Shown: one piece after another, positions 1 through 13,332 of the stretch
Numbering within the stretch: the stretch's first letter is position 1
Layout of the letters: the number at the start of each line of letters is the position of its first letter
NCBI GenBank assembly: GCA_037893245.1
Contig: JBAIAA010000259.1
Coordinates: forward strand, 1,425,001-1,489,000
Direction: 5' to 3'
Source of the DNA: Crossaster papposus
Taxonomy: Eukaryota > Echinodermata > Asteroidea > Velatida > Solasteridae
Length of the DNA: 64,000 bases
The notes under the pieces: generated by a model
Databases searched by the model: none
What the model was told of the DNA's origin: nothing
Seen by the model: only the letters and a program-made list of their open reading frames with translations
Translations under genes and position numbers: made by a program

Positions 1-293
1 TCCGATCGACTTGAGACTTGGCATACACTTAGACCACCACCCACAGATGATCCTAGAAGAAATTTGTCACGATTACGTCATTCGTGGTCACGTGACGTCA
101 CGTTAAAGGTGCAATTTTTTCCCATAGGATTTGTACACGTTTTTATTCAGAATATTAAATTTGACACTTCTGTAAATCCAATTGACTTGAGACTTAGCAC
201 AGACCTCGAACACCATCCCCAGTAGGGCCAAGAGGAAAATCGTCATGATTACGTCATCGGGGGTCATGTGACGTCACGTTAAAGGTGCAGTTT

Positions 294-1150
294 TTAGGAC
301 CCTCTATCTCTGGAAGTACATGTCTGATTGGGGTCAAATTTGGTTTGCAAGTATTCGAGGATGTGTTATAGACGAAAATTAAGATGACGTAATTATGACA
401 TCATCGGGTGTCATGTGACGTCACATTAAAGGTTCAGTTTTCTCCATAGGTTTTGTACACGTTTTTCTTCAAAATATTGAATTTGACACTTCTGTCAAAT
501 CGATCGACTTGAGACTTAGCACAGACCTCGACCACCATCCTTAGGAGGGTCAAGAACAAAATAATCAAGATGACGTCATTGGGGGTCATGTGACGTCACA
601 TTAAAGGTGTAGTTTTTAAGACCGTCTAACTCTGAAAGTACAAGTCCGGTTGGGGTCAAACTTGGTTTGCAAGTATTCGAGGATGTGTTATAGACAAAAA
701 ATAGGATGACGTAATTATGACATCATCGGGTGTCATGTGACGTCACATTAAAGGTTCAATTTTCTCCATAGGTTTTGTACACGTTTTTCTTCAGACTATT
801 GAATTTGACAATTTGGTAAATCCGATCGACTTCACATTAAAGGGGCAGATTTTAGGACCCTCTATCTCTGGAAGTACATGTCTGATTGGGGCCAAACTTG
901 GTATGCAAGTATTCCAGAATGTGTAATAGACGAAAATTAAGATGACATCATGATGACATCATCGGGTGTCATGTGACGTCACTTTAAAGGTGCAGTTTTT
1001 CCCATAGGATTTGTACACGTATTTTTCAACTTATATATCTTGGGAAAATTGACAAATCCAATCGATTTTAGACTTGGCACACACATAATGAAAGTTATCT
1101 TAGACATCCGAAACAGCTCTGTGTTTGTCCACAAACACATGTCTAGTTTC

Positions 1151-1181
<31 letters not shown>

Positions 1182-2487
1182 TTTTTTGGTCACTTTTTCC
1201 CATAGGATTTGTACACGTTTTTTCTGCCAATACACTTTGACACTTTGGTAAATCCGATCGACTTGAGACTTGGCATACATTTAGACAACCACCCAAGGAC
1301 GGTCCTAGAACAAATTCGTCGCGATTACATAATTCTTGGTCACGTGACATCACGTTAAAGGTGCAATTTTCCCCCATAGGTTTTGTACACGTTTTTCTTC
1401 AGACTATTTAATTTGACAGTTTGGTGAATCCGATTGACTTGAAACTTAGCACACACCTCGACCACCATCCCCAGGAGGTCCAGGAGAAAAATCGTCATGA
1501 TGACGTCATCGTGGGTCATGTGACGTTACACAAAAGGTGCAGTTTTTAAGACCCTCTATCTCTGGAAGTACACGTCCGATTGGGGTCAAATTTGGTTTGC
1601 AAGTATTCGAGGATGTGTTATAGACGAAAATTAAGATGATGTAATTATGACATCATCGGGTGTCATGTGACGTCACATTAAAGGTTCAATTTTCTCCATA
1701 GGTTTTGTACACGTTTTTCTGCAAAATATTGAATTTGACACTTCTGTCAATTCGATCGACTTGAGACTTAGCACAGACCTCGACCACCATGCTTAGGAGG
1801 GTCAAGAACAAAATAATCAAGATGACGTCATCGGGGGTCATGTGACGTCACATTAAAGGTGTAGTTTTTAAGACCGTCTAACTCTGAAAGTACAAGTCCG
1901 GTTGGGGTCAAACTTGGTTTGCAAGTATTCGAGGATGTGTTATAGACAAAAAATAGGATGACGTAATTATGACATCATCGGGTGTCATGTGACGTCACAT
2001 TAAAGGTTCAATTTTCTCCATAGGTTTTGTACACGTTTTTCTTCAGACTATTGAATTTGACAATTTGGTAAATCCGATCGACTTCAGACTTGGCACACAC
2101 CTCGACCACCATACCCAGGAGGGCCAAGGGGGAAATCGTCAGGATGACGTCATCGTGGGTCATATGACGTCACATTAAAGGGGCAGATTTTAGGACCCTC
2201 TATCTCTGGAAGTACATGTCTGATTGGGGCCAAACTTGGTATGCAAGTATTCCAGAATGTGTAATAGACGAAAATTAAGATGACATCATGGTGACATCAT
2301 CGGGTGTCATGTGACGTCACTTTAAAGGTGCAGTTTTTCCCATAGGATTTGTACACGTATTTTTCAACTTATATATCTTGGGAAAATTGACAAATCCAAT
2401 CGATTTCAGACTTGGCACACACATAATGAAAGTTATCTTAGACATCCGAAACAGCTCTGTGTTTGTCCACAAACACATGTCTATTTT
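294..2487 (+). repeat. Approx. 1.25-1.34 kb higher-order duplication
   Basis: Sequence from about 294 recurs from about 1,543, offset near 1,250 bp at first. After an 85-bp deletion in the first copy near 833 (between GACTTCA and GACGTCA microhomology) the offset becomes 1,337 bp. Both copies end in the hairpin module (1,120 and 2,458). Confidence 0.7.
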
Positions 2488-3359
2488 TTTTTTTTTTTCT
2501 TCAGACTTTTTCCCATAGGATTTGTACACGTTTTTTCTGGCATAGCACTTTGACACTTTGGTAAATCCGATCGACTTGAGACTTGACATACATTTAGAAA
2601 ACCACCCAAGGACGGTCCTAGAAGAAATTCATCGCGATTACGTGGTTCAAGGTCACGTGACGTCATGTTAAAGGTAAAATTTTCCCCATAGGTTTTGTAC
2701 ACGTTTTTCTTCAGACTATTGACTTTGACACTTTGGTAAATCCGACCGACTTGAAACTTGGTATACACTTAGAACCCCAGTCCCAGATGTTCCTGAAAAC
2801 AATTCGGCACGATTGCGTCTTTCAAGGTCACGTGACGTGACGTTAAAGGTGTACATTTTTCCCCATAAGGTTTGTACACGTTTTTCTTCAGACTATTGAT
2901 TTTGACACTTTCATAAATTTGATCGACTTGAGACTTAGCACACACCTCGACCACCATCTCCAGGAGGGCCAAGGGGAAAATCGTCATGATGACGTCATCG
3001 TGGGTCAGGGACGTCACATTACAGGTTCAGTATTTAGGACCCTCTATCTCTAGAAGTACATTTCGGATTGGGGTCAAACTTGGTATGCAAGTATTCCAGG
3101 ATGTGTTACAGACAAAAATTAAGATGACATCATGATGACATCATCGGGTGTCATGTGACGTCACATTAAAGGTGCAAATTTCCCCATAGGATTTGTACAC
3201 GTTTTTTCCAACTAATATATCTTTGGCAATTGTGTAAATCCATCGACGTCAGACTTGGCACACACATAGACCATCATCAGATACACATATATAAAGTAAT
3301 GTTAGACACCCGAAACAGCTCTGTGTTTGTCCACAAACACATGTCTAGTTTTTCTTTTT

Positions 3360-4641
3360 AGCTGTTTCGGCAATTCAGCCGAAACAGCTATTGTTTTTGT
3401 TAAAGTTTTTTTTTTTTTTTTTTTTCCTTCTGTTTCAGACTATTCTTTCAGCCAGTACACTTTGACACTCTGGTAAATCCGATCGACTTGAGACTTGGCA
3501 TACACTTAGACCACCACCCACAGATGATCCTAGAAGAAATTTGTCACGATTACGTCATTCGTGGTCACGTGACGTCACGTTAAAGGTGCAATTTTTTCCC
3601 ATAGGATTTGTACACGTTTTTCTTCAGAATATTGAATTTGACACTTTTGTAAACCCAATCGGCTTGAGACTTAGCACAGACCTTGACCACCATCCTTAGG
3701 AGGGCCAAGAAAAAAATAATCAAGATGACGTCATCGTGGGTCATGTGACGTCACATTAAAGGTGTAGTTTTTAAGACCCTCTAACTCTGAAAGTACAAGT
3801 CCGGTTGGGGTCAAACTTGGTTTGCAAGTATTCGAGGATGTGTTAAAGACGAAAATTAAGATGACATAATTATGACATCATCGGGTGTCATGTGACGTCA
3901 CATTAAAGGTTCAGTTTTATCCATAGGTTTTGTACACGTTTTTCTTCAAAATATTGAATTTGACACTTCTGTAAATCCGATCGACTTCCGACTTAGCACA
4001 CACCTCGACCACCATACCCAGGAGGGCCAAGGGGAAAATCGTCAGGATGACGTCATCGTGGGTCATGTGACGTCACATTAAACGGGCAGATTTTAGGACC
4101 CTCTATCTCTAGAAGTACATGTCTGATTGGGGCCAAACTTGGTATGCAAGTATTCCAGAATGTGTTATAGACAAAAATTAAGATGACATCATGATGACAT
4201 CATCGGGTGTCATGTGACGTCACTTTAAAGGTGCAGTTTTTCCCATAGGATTTGTACACGTATTTTTCAACTGATATATCTTTGGAAAATTGGCAAATCC
4301 AATCGATTTCAGACTTGGCACACACATAATGAAAGTCATCTTAGACAGCCGAAACAGCTCTGTGTTTGTCCACAAACACATGTCTAGTTTTTTTTTTTGT
4401 TTTTTTTTTTAGCTGTTTCGGCACTTCAGCCGAAACAGCTATTGTATTCGTTCTGTTTTTTTAGCTGTTTCGGCCTTTCAGCCGAAACAGCTTTTGTTTT
4501 CGTTAAAGTTTTTTTTTTTCTTTTTTTTTTTTTTCTTTTTTTTTTTTTAGCTGTTTCGGTTTTTCACCGAAACAGCTCTTGTAATCGTTAAAGTTTTTTT
4601 TTTTCTTTTTTTAGCTGTTTCGGTTTTTCACCGAAACAGCT
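3360..4641 (+). repeat. Cluster of AGCTGTTTCGG hairpins after the CTAG modules
   Basis: Perfect 12-bp-stem hairpins lie at 3360-3389, 4411-4440, 4463-4492, 4549-4577 and 4613-4641. The arms are AGCTGTTTCGG and CCGAAACAGCT, and the closing pair is either C-G (first three) or T-A (last two). Each is followed by TTGT, a TCGTTAAAG-like tract and a T-run, so the hairpin plus tail has itself been amplified in tandem. The arm CCGAAACAGCT also occurs just before the main hairpin module, so the two elements share sequence. Confidence 0.8.
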
Positions 4642-4702
4642 CTTGTAATCGTTAAAGTTTTTTTTTTTCTTTTTTTTTTGTTTTTTTTCTTTTTTTTTTT
4701 TT

Positions 4703-6848
4703 CCTCTTTCAGACTTTTCTCCATAGGATTTGCACACGTTTTTTCAGACAATACACTTTGACAGTTTAGTAATTCCGATCGACTTGAGACTTGGCATACA
4801 CTTAGACAACCACCCAAGGACGGTCCTAGAAGAAATTCGTCGCGATTACGTCATTCAAGGTCACGTGACTTCGCGTTAAAGGTGAAATTTTCCTCATAGG
4901 TTTTGTACACGTTTTTCTTCAGACTATTGAATTTGACACTTTGGTAAATGCGACCGACTTGAAACTTGCCATACACTCAGAACACCACCACCAGATGTTT
5001 CTGAAAGAAATTCAGCACGATTGCGTCATTCAAGGTCACGTGACGTCAAGTTAAAGGTTTAATTTGTCCCCCATAGGATTTGTACACGTTTTTCTTTAGA
5101 CTATTGACTTCGACACTTAGTAAATCCGATCGACTTGAGACTTGGCACACACATAGACCACCATCCACAGACGGTCGTAGGAGAAATTTGGCACGATTAC
5201 GTCATTCAAGGTCATGGGGCGTCACGTTAAAGGTTCAATTTTTCCCCATAGGTTTTGTACACGTTTTTCTTTAGACTATTGACTTTGACACTTTAGTAAA
5301 TCTGATCGACTTGAGACTTGGCACACACAAAAGACCATAAACACATATTGAAAGACACTCGAAACAGCTCTGTGTTTGTCCACAAACACATGTCTAGTTT
5401 CTTTTTTTTTTTCTTTTTTTTTTTTTCCTCTTTCAGACTTTTCTCCATAGGATTTGCACACGTTTTTTCAGACAATACACTTTGACAGTTTAGTAATTCC
5501 GATCGACTTGAGACTTGGCATACACTTAGACAACCACCCAAGGACGGTCCTAGAAGAAATTCGTCGCGATTACGTCATTCAAGGTCACGTGACTTCGCGT
5601 TAAAGGTGAAATTTTCCTCATAGGTTTTGTACACGTTTTTCTTCAGACTATTGAATTTGACACTTTGGTAAATGCGACCGACTTGAAACTTGCCATACAC
5701 TCAGAACACCACCACCAGATGTTTCTGAAAGAAATTCAGCACGATTGCGTCATTCAAGGTCACGTGACGTCAAGTTAAAGGTTTAATTTGTCCCCCATAG
5801 GATTTGTACACGTTTTTCTTTAGACTATTGACTTCGACACTTAGTAAATCCGATCGACTTGAGACTTGGCACACACATAGACCACCATCCACAGACGGTC
5901 GTAGGAGAAATTTGGCACGATTACGTCATTCAAGGTCATGGGGCGTCACGTTAAAGGTTCAATTTTTCCCCATAGGTTTTGTACACGTTTTTCTTTAGAC
6001 TATTGACTTTGACACTTTAGTAAATCTGATCGACTTGAGACTTGGCACACACAAAAGACCATAAACACATATTGAAAGACACTCGAAACAGCTCTGTGTT
6101 TGTCCACAAACACATGTCTAGTTTCTTTTTTTTTTTCTTTTTTTTTTTTTCCTCTTTCAGACTTTTCTCCATAGGATTTGCACACGTTTTTTCAGACAAT
6201 ACACTTTGACAGTTTAGTAATTCCGATCGACTTGAGACTTGGCATACACTTAGACAACCACCCAAGGACGGTCCTAGAAGAAATTCGTCGCGATTACGTC
6301 ATTCAAGGTCACGTGACTTCGCGTTAAAGGTGAAATTTTCCTCATAGGTTTTGTACACGTTTTTCTTCAGACTATTGAATTTGACACTTTGGTAAATGCG
6401 ACCGACTTGAAACTTGCCATACACTCAGAACACCACCACCAGATGTTTCTGAAAGAAATTCAGCACGATTGCGTCATTCAAGGTCACGTGACGTCAAGTT
6501 AAAGGTTTAATTTGTCCCCCATAGGATTTGTACACGTTTTTCTTTAGACTATTGACTTCGACACTTAGTAAATCCGATCGACTTGAGACTTGGCACACAC
6601 ATAGACCACCATCCACAGACGGTCGTAGGAGAAATTTGGCACGATTACGTCATTCAAGGTCATGGGGCGTCACGTTAAAGGTTCAATTTTTCCCCATAGG
6701 TTTTGTACACGTTTTTCTTTAGACTATTGACTTTGACACTTTAGTAAATCTGATCGACTTGAGACTTGGCACACACAAAAGACCATAAACACATATTGAA
6801 AGACACTCGAAACAGCTCTGTGTTTGTCCACAAACACATGTCTAGTTT
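4703..6848 (+). repeat. Three tandem copies of a 724-bp higher-order unit
   Basis: Units begin at 4,703, 5,427 and 6,151 (at CCTCTTTCAGAC) and appear base-identical as far as I compared them. The third runs to about 6,848, where the T-run after its CTAG differs. Each unit holds three sub-repeats and one hairpin module. The identity, against the clear divergence of neighbouring units, points to very recent unequal exchange or an assembly effect. Confidence 0.9.
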
Positions 6849-9800
6849 TTTTTTTTTTTGTTTTTTTTTTTGTCACTTTTTCCCATAGGATTTGTACACG
6901 TTTTTTCTGCCAATACACTTTGACACTTTGGTAAATCCGATCGACCTGAAACTTGGCATACATTTAGACAACCACCCAAGGACAGTCCTAGAAGAAATTC
7001 GTCGCGATTCCGTCATTCAAGGTCACGTGACGTCATGTTAAAGGTACAATTTTCCCCATAGGTTTTGTACACGTTTTTCTTCAAACTATTGACTTTGACA
7101 CTTTAATGAATCCGTTCGACTTAAGACTTAGCATATACTTAGAACACCACCCACAGATGGCCATTGAAAAAAATCGGCACGATTGCGTCATTCAAGGTCA
7201 CGTGACGTGACGTTAAACGTGCAATTTCTTTCCCCATAGGTTTTGTACACGTTTTTCTTCAGATTATTGACTTTGAAACTTTGGTAAATCCGACCGACTT
7301 GAAACTTGGCATACACTTAGAACACCACCCACAGATGGCCATTGAAAAAATTCGGCACGATTGCGTCATTCAAGGTCACGTGACGTGACGTTAAAGGTGT
7401 AATTTCTTTCCCCATAGGGTTTGTACACGTTTTTCTTCAAACTATTTACTTTGACACTTTCGTAAATTTGATCGACTTGATACTTAGCACACACCTCGAC
7501 CACCATCTCCAGGAGGGCCAAGGAGAAAATCGTCATGATGACGTCATCGGGGGGTCATATGACGTCACATTAAAGGTTCAATTTTCTCCATAGGTTTTGT
7601 ACACGTTTTTCTTCAGACTATTGAATTTGACAATTTGGTAAATCCAATCGACTTCAGACTTAGCACACACCTCGACCACCATACCCAGGAGGGCCAAGGG
7701 CAAAATCGTCAGGATAACGTCATCGTGGGTCATGTGACGTCACATTAAAGGGGCAGCTTTTAGGACCCTCTATCTCTGGAAGTACATGTCTGATTGGGGC
7801 CAAACTTGGTATGCAAGTATTCCAGAATGTGTTATAGACGAAAATTAAGATGACATCATGATGACATCATCGGGTGTCATGTGACGTCACATTAAAGGTG
7901 CAGTTTTTCCCATAGGATTTGTACACGTATTTTTCAACTTATATATCTTGGGAAAATTGGCAAATCCAATCGATTTCAGACTTGGCACACACATAATGAA
8001 AGTCATCTTAGACATCCGAAACAGCTCTGTGTTTGTCCACAAACACATGTCTAGTTTTTTTTTTTTTTTTTTTTTTTTCTCCTTCAGACTCTTCTCCATA
8101 GGGTTTGTACACGTTTTTTGTTCGGACAATACACTTTGGCACTTTGGTAAATCCGATCGACTTGAAACTTGGCATACACTCAGACCACCACCCACAGATG
8201 ATCCTAGAAGAAATTTGTCACGATTACGTCATTCGTGGTCACGTGACGTCACGTTAAAGGTTCAATTTTTCCCCATAGGGTTTGTACACGTTTTTCTTCA
8301 GACTATTGACTTTAATACTTTGGTAAATGCGATTGACTTGAAACTTAGCACACACCTCGACCACCATCCCCAGGAGGTCCAAGAGAAAAATCGTCATGAT
8401 GACGTCATCGTGGGTCATGCGACGTCAAATTAAAGGTGCAGTTTTTGGGACCCTCTATCTCTGGAAGTACATGTCCGATTGCGGACAAACTTGATATGCA
8501 AGTATCCTGAGATGTGTTATAGACGAAAATTAAGATGACATGAAGATGACGTCATCGGGTGTCATGTGACGTCACATTAAAGGTTTAATTTTTCCCCATA
8601 GGGTTTGTACACGTTTTTCCTCAGACTATTGATTTTGACACTTTGGTAAATCCCATCGACTCGAGACTTAGTACACACCTCGATCACCATCCATAGGAGG
8701 GCCACAAAGAAAATCGTCATGATGACGTCATCGTGGGTCATGTGACGTCACTTTAAAGGTGTAGTTTTTAATACCCTCTATCTCTGGAAGTAAAGGTCTG
8801 ATTGGGGTCAATCTTGGTATGCAAGTATTCCAGGATGTGTTATAGACGAAAATTAAGATGACGTCATGATGACGTCATCGTGGGTCATGTGACGTCACAT
8901 TTAAGGTATAGTTTTTAAGATCCTCTATCTCTGGAAGTACAAGTCCGATTGGGGTCAAACTTGGCATGCAAGTATTCAAGTGTGTGTTATAGACACAAAT
9001 TAAAATAACATCATGATGACGTCATCGTTGGTCATGTGACGTCTCCTTAAAGGTGTAGTTTTCCCCAAAGGATTTGTACACGTTTTTTCCAACCAATATA
9101 TCTTTGGCACCTGGGTAAATAAGATTGACTACATATTTGCGACACACTTAGACCACCACCCACTTATTACAAAACAAATTAGACACCCGAAACAGCTCTG
9201 TGTTTGTCCACAAACACATTTCTAGTTTTTTCTTTTTTTTGTCACTTTTTTCCCATAGGATTTGTACACGTTTTTTCTGCCAATACACTTTGACACTTTG
9301 GTAAATCCGATCGACCTGAGACTTGGCATACATTAAGACAACCACCCAAGGACGGTCCTAGAAGAAATTCGTCGCGATTCCGTCATTCAAGGTCACGTGA
9401 CGTCATGTTAAAGGTAACATTTTCCCCATAGGTTTTGTACACGTTTTTCTTCAAACTGTTGACTTTGACATTTTAATGAATTCGATCGACTTGAGACCTA
9501 GCATACACTTAGAACACCACTCACAGATAGTCCTGGACAAAATTCGGCACGATTGCGTCATTCAAGGTCACGTGAGGTGACGTTAAAGGTGTAATTAATT
9601 TCCCCATAGGGTTTGTACACGTTTGTCTTCAGACTATTGACTTTGACACTTTCGTACATTTGATCGACTCGAGACTTAGCACACATCTCGACCACCATCC
9701 CCAGGAGGGCCAAGGGAAAAATCGTCATAATAACGTCATCGTGGGTCATGTGACGTCACATTAAAGGTGCAGTTTTAAGGACCGTCTATCTTTGGAAATA

Positions 9801-10597
9801 CAGGCCCGATTGGGGTCAAGCTTGGTATGCAAGTATTCCAGGATGTGTTACAGACGAAAATTAAGATGACATCATGATGACATCATCGGGTGTCATGTGA
9901 CGTCACATTAAAGGTTCAATTTTCCCCATAGGTTTTGTACACGTTTTTCTTCAGACTATTGACTTTGACACTTTGGTAAACCTGATCGACTTGAGACTTG
10001 GCATACACTTAGAACACCATCCACAGATGGTCTTGCAAGAACTACGGCACGATTGCGTCATTCAAGGTCACGTGACGTCACGTTAAACGTGCAAATTGTT
10101 TCCCCATATGTTTTGTACACGTTTTTCTTTAGACTAACGACTTTGACACTTTCGCAAATTTGATCGACTTGAGACTTAGCACACACCTCGACCACCATCC
10201 CCAGGAGGGCAAAGAGGAAAATCGTCCTGATGAGGTCATCGTGGGTCATGTGACGTCACATTAAAGGTGTAGTTTTCAGGACTCTCTATCTCTGGAAGTA
10301 CAGGCCCGATGGGGTTAAACTTGGTATGCAAGCATTCCAGGATGTGTTACAGACGAAAATTAAGATGAGATCATGATGACATCATCGGGTGTCATGTGAC
10401 ATCACATTAAAGGTGCAGTTTTTCCTATAGGATTTGTACATTTTTTTTCAACCAATAATATTTTTGGCACTTCGGTAAATCCGATCGACTTCAGACTTGG
10501 CACACACTTAGACCACCACACAAATATTGAAAGTCAATTTTAAAAACCCGAAACAGCTCTGTGTTTGTCCACAAACACATGTCTAGTTTTTTTTTTT

Positions 10598-10626
10598 AGC
10601 TGTTTCGGTTTTTCACCGAAACAGCT
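10598..10626 (+). repeat. AGCTGTTTCGG hairpin, isolated copy
   Basis: A 12-bp perfect stem with loop TTTTC lies just after the CTAG/T-run of the module at 10,560. It belongs to the T-A closing-pair class. Confidence 0.75.
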
Positions 10627-13303
10627 ATTGTTTTCGTTCTGGTTTTTTTTTTGTTTTGTTTGGGTTTTTTTTGCCTTTTGTTCTCCATAGGATTTGTACA
10701 CGTTTGTTCAGACAATACACTTTGACACTTTGGTAAATCCGATGGACTTGAGACTTGGCATACACCTAGACAACCACCCAAGGACGGTCCTAGAAGAAAT
10801 TCGTCGCGATTACGTCATTCAAGGTCACGTGACTTAGCGTTAAAGGTGAAATTTTTCCCATAGGTTTTGTACACGTTTTTCTTCAGACTATTGAATTTGA
10901 CACTTTGGTCAATCCGACCGACTTGAAACTTGCCATACACTCAGAACACCACCACCAGATGTTTCTGGAAGAAATTCAGCACGATTGCGTCATTCAAGAG
11001 CACGTGACGTCACATTAAAGGTGCACATTTTTCTCCCATTAGTTTTGTACACGTTTTTGTTAAGACTGTTGACTTTGACACTTTAGTAAATCCGATCGAC
11101 CTGAGACTTGGCACACACTTAGACCACCATCCACAGACGGCTCTAAAAGAAATTTGGCACGATTACGTCATTCAAGGTCACGGGGCGTCACGTTAACGTT
11201 TCATTTTCCCCCATAGATTTTGTACACGTTTTTCTTTAGACTATTGACTTTGACACTTTAGTAAATCTGATCGACTTGAGACTTGGCACACACAAAAGAC
11301 CACCACACACATATTAAAAGTAATTTTAGACACTCGAAACAGCTCTGTGTTTGTCCACAAACACATGTCTAGTTTTTTCTTTGCCTTTTTTTTCCCATAG
11401 GATTTGTACACGTTTGTTCAGACAATACACTTTGACACTTTGGGAAATCCGATCGACTTGAAACTTGGCATACACTTAGACAACCACCCAAGGACGGTCC
11501 TAGAAGAAATTCGTCGTGATTACGTCATTCAAGGTCACGTGACGTCACATTAAAGGTGCACATTTTTCACCCATAGGTTTTGTACACGTTTATGTTTAGA
11601 CTGTTGACTTTGACACTGTAGTAAATCCGATCGACTTGAGACTTGGCACACACTTAGACCACCATCTACAGACGGCCCTAAAAGAAATTTGGCACGATTA
11701 CGTCATTCAAGGTCACGGGGCGTCACGTTAAATTTTCATTTTTCCCCATAGATTTTGTACACGTTTTTCTTTAGACTATTGCCGTTGACACTTTAGTAAA
11801 TCTGATTGACTTGAAACTTGGCACACACAAAAGACCACCACACACATATTAAAAGTAATTTTAGACACTCGAAACAGCTCTGTGTTTGTCCACAAACACA
11901 TGTCTAGTTTTTTTTGTTGTTTTTTTTGCCTTTTGTTCTCCATAGGATTTGTACACGTTTGTTCAGACAATACACTTTGACACTTTGGTAAATCCGATCG
12001 ATTTGAGACTTGGCATACATTTAGACAACCACCCAAGGACGGTCCTAGAAGAAATTCGTCGCGATTACGTCACTCAAGGTCACGTGACTTTGCGTTAAAG
12101 GTTAAATTTTCCCCATAGGTTTTGTACACGTTTTTCTTCACACTATTGACTTTGACACTTTGGTACATCCGACAGACTTGAAACTTGGCATACACTTAGA
12201 ACATCACCCACAGATGGTCCTGGAAGAAATTCAGCACGATTGCGTCATTCAAGGTCACGTTAAAGTTTCAATTGTTTCCCCCATAGGTTTTGTACACGTT
12301 TTTCTTTAGTCTATGACTTAGACACTTTCGTAAATTTGATGGACTTGAGACTTGGCACACACTTAGACCACCATCCACAGACGGTCCTAGAAGACATTCG
12401 GCACGATTACGTCATTCAAGGTCACGGGGCGTCACGTTAAAGCCTCAATTTCCCCCATAGGTTTTGTACATGTTTTTCTTTAGGCTATTGACTTTGACAC
12501 TTTAGTAAATCCGATCGGCTTGAGACTTGCCACACACAGAAGACCACAGCACACATATTGAAAGTAATTTTAGACACTCGAAACAGCTCTGTGTTTGTCC
12601 ACAAACGCATGTCTAGTTTTTTTTTGCCTTTTGTTCTCCATAGGATTTGTACACGTTTGTTCAGACAATACACTTTGACACTTTGGTAAATCCGATGGAC
12701 TTGAGACTTGGCATACCCTTAGACAACCACCCAAGGACGGTCCTAGAAGAAATTCGTCGCGATTACGTCATTCAAGGTCACGTGACTTCGCGTTAAAGGT
12801 GAAATTTTTCCCATAGGTTTTGTACACGTTTTTCTTCAGACTATTAAATTTGAAACTTGCCATACACTCAGAAGACCACCACCAGATGTTTCTGAAAGAA
12901 ATTCAGCACGATTGCGTCATTCAAGGTCACGTGACGTCAAGTTAAAGGTTTAATTTGTCCCCTATAGGTTTTGTACACGTTTTTCTTTAGACTCTTGACT
13001 TTGACACTTAGTAAATCCGATCGACTTGGCACACACATAGACCACCATTCACAGACGGTCGTAGGAGAAATTTGGCACGATTACGTCATTCAAGGTCACG
13101 GGGTGTCACGTTAAAGGTTAAATTTTCCCCCATAGGTTTTGTACACGTTTTTCTTTAGACTATTGACTTTGACACTTTAGTAAATCTGATCGACTTGAGA
13201 CTTTAGTAAATCTGATCGACACACAAAAGACCATCACACACATATTGAAAGACACTCGAAACAGCTCTGTGTTTGTCCACAAACACATGTCTAGTTTCTT
13301 TTT

Positions 13304-13332
13304 AGCTGTTTCGGTTTTTCACCGAAACAGCT
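13304..13332 (+). repeat. AGCTGTTTCGG hairpin, isolated copy
   Basis: A 12-bp perfect stem with loop TTTTC lies 10 bases after the CTAG of the module at 13,268. It is followed by TTTTGTTTTCGTTAAAG and a T-run, as in the 3.3-4.6 kb cluster. Confidence 0.75.
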
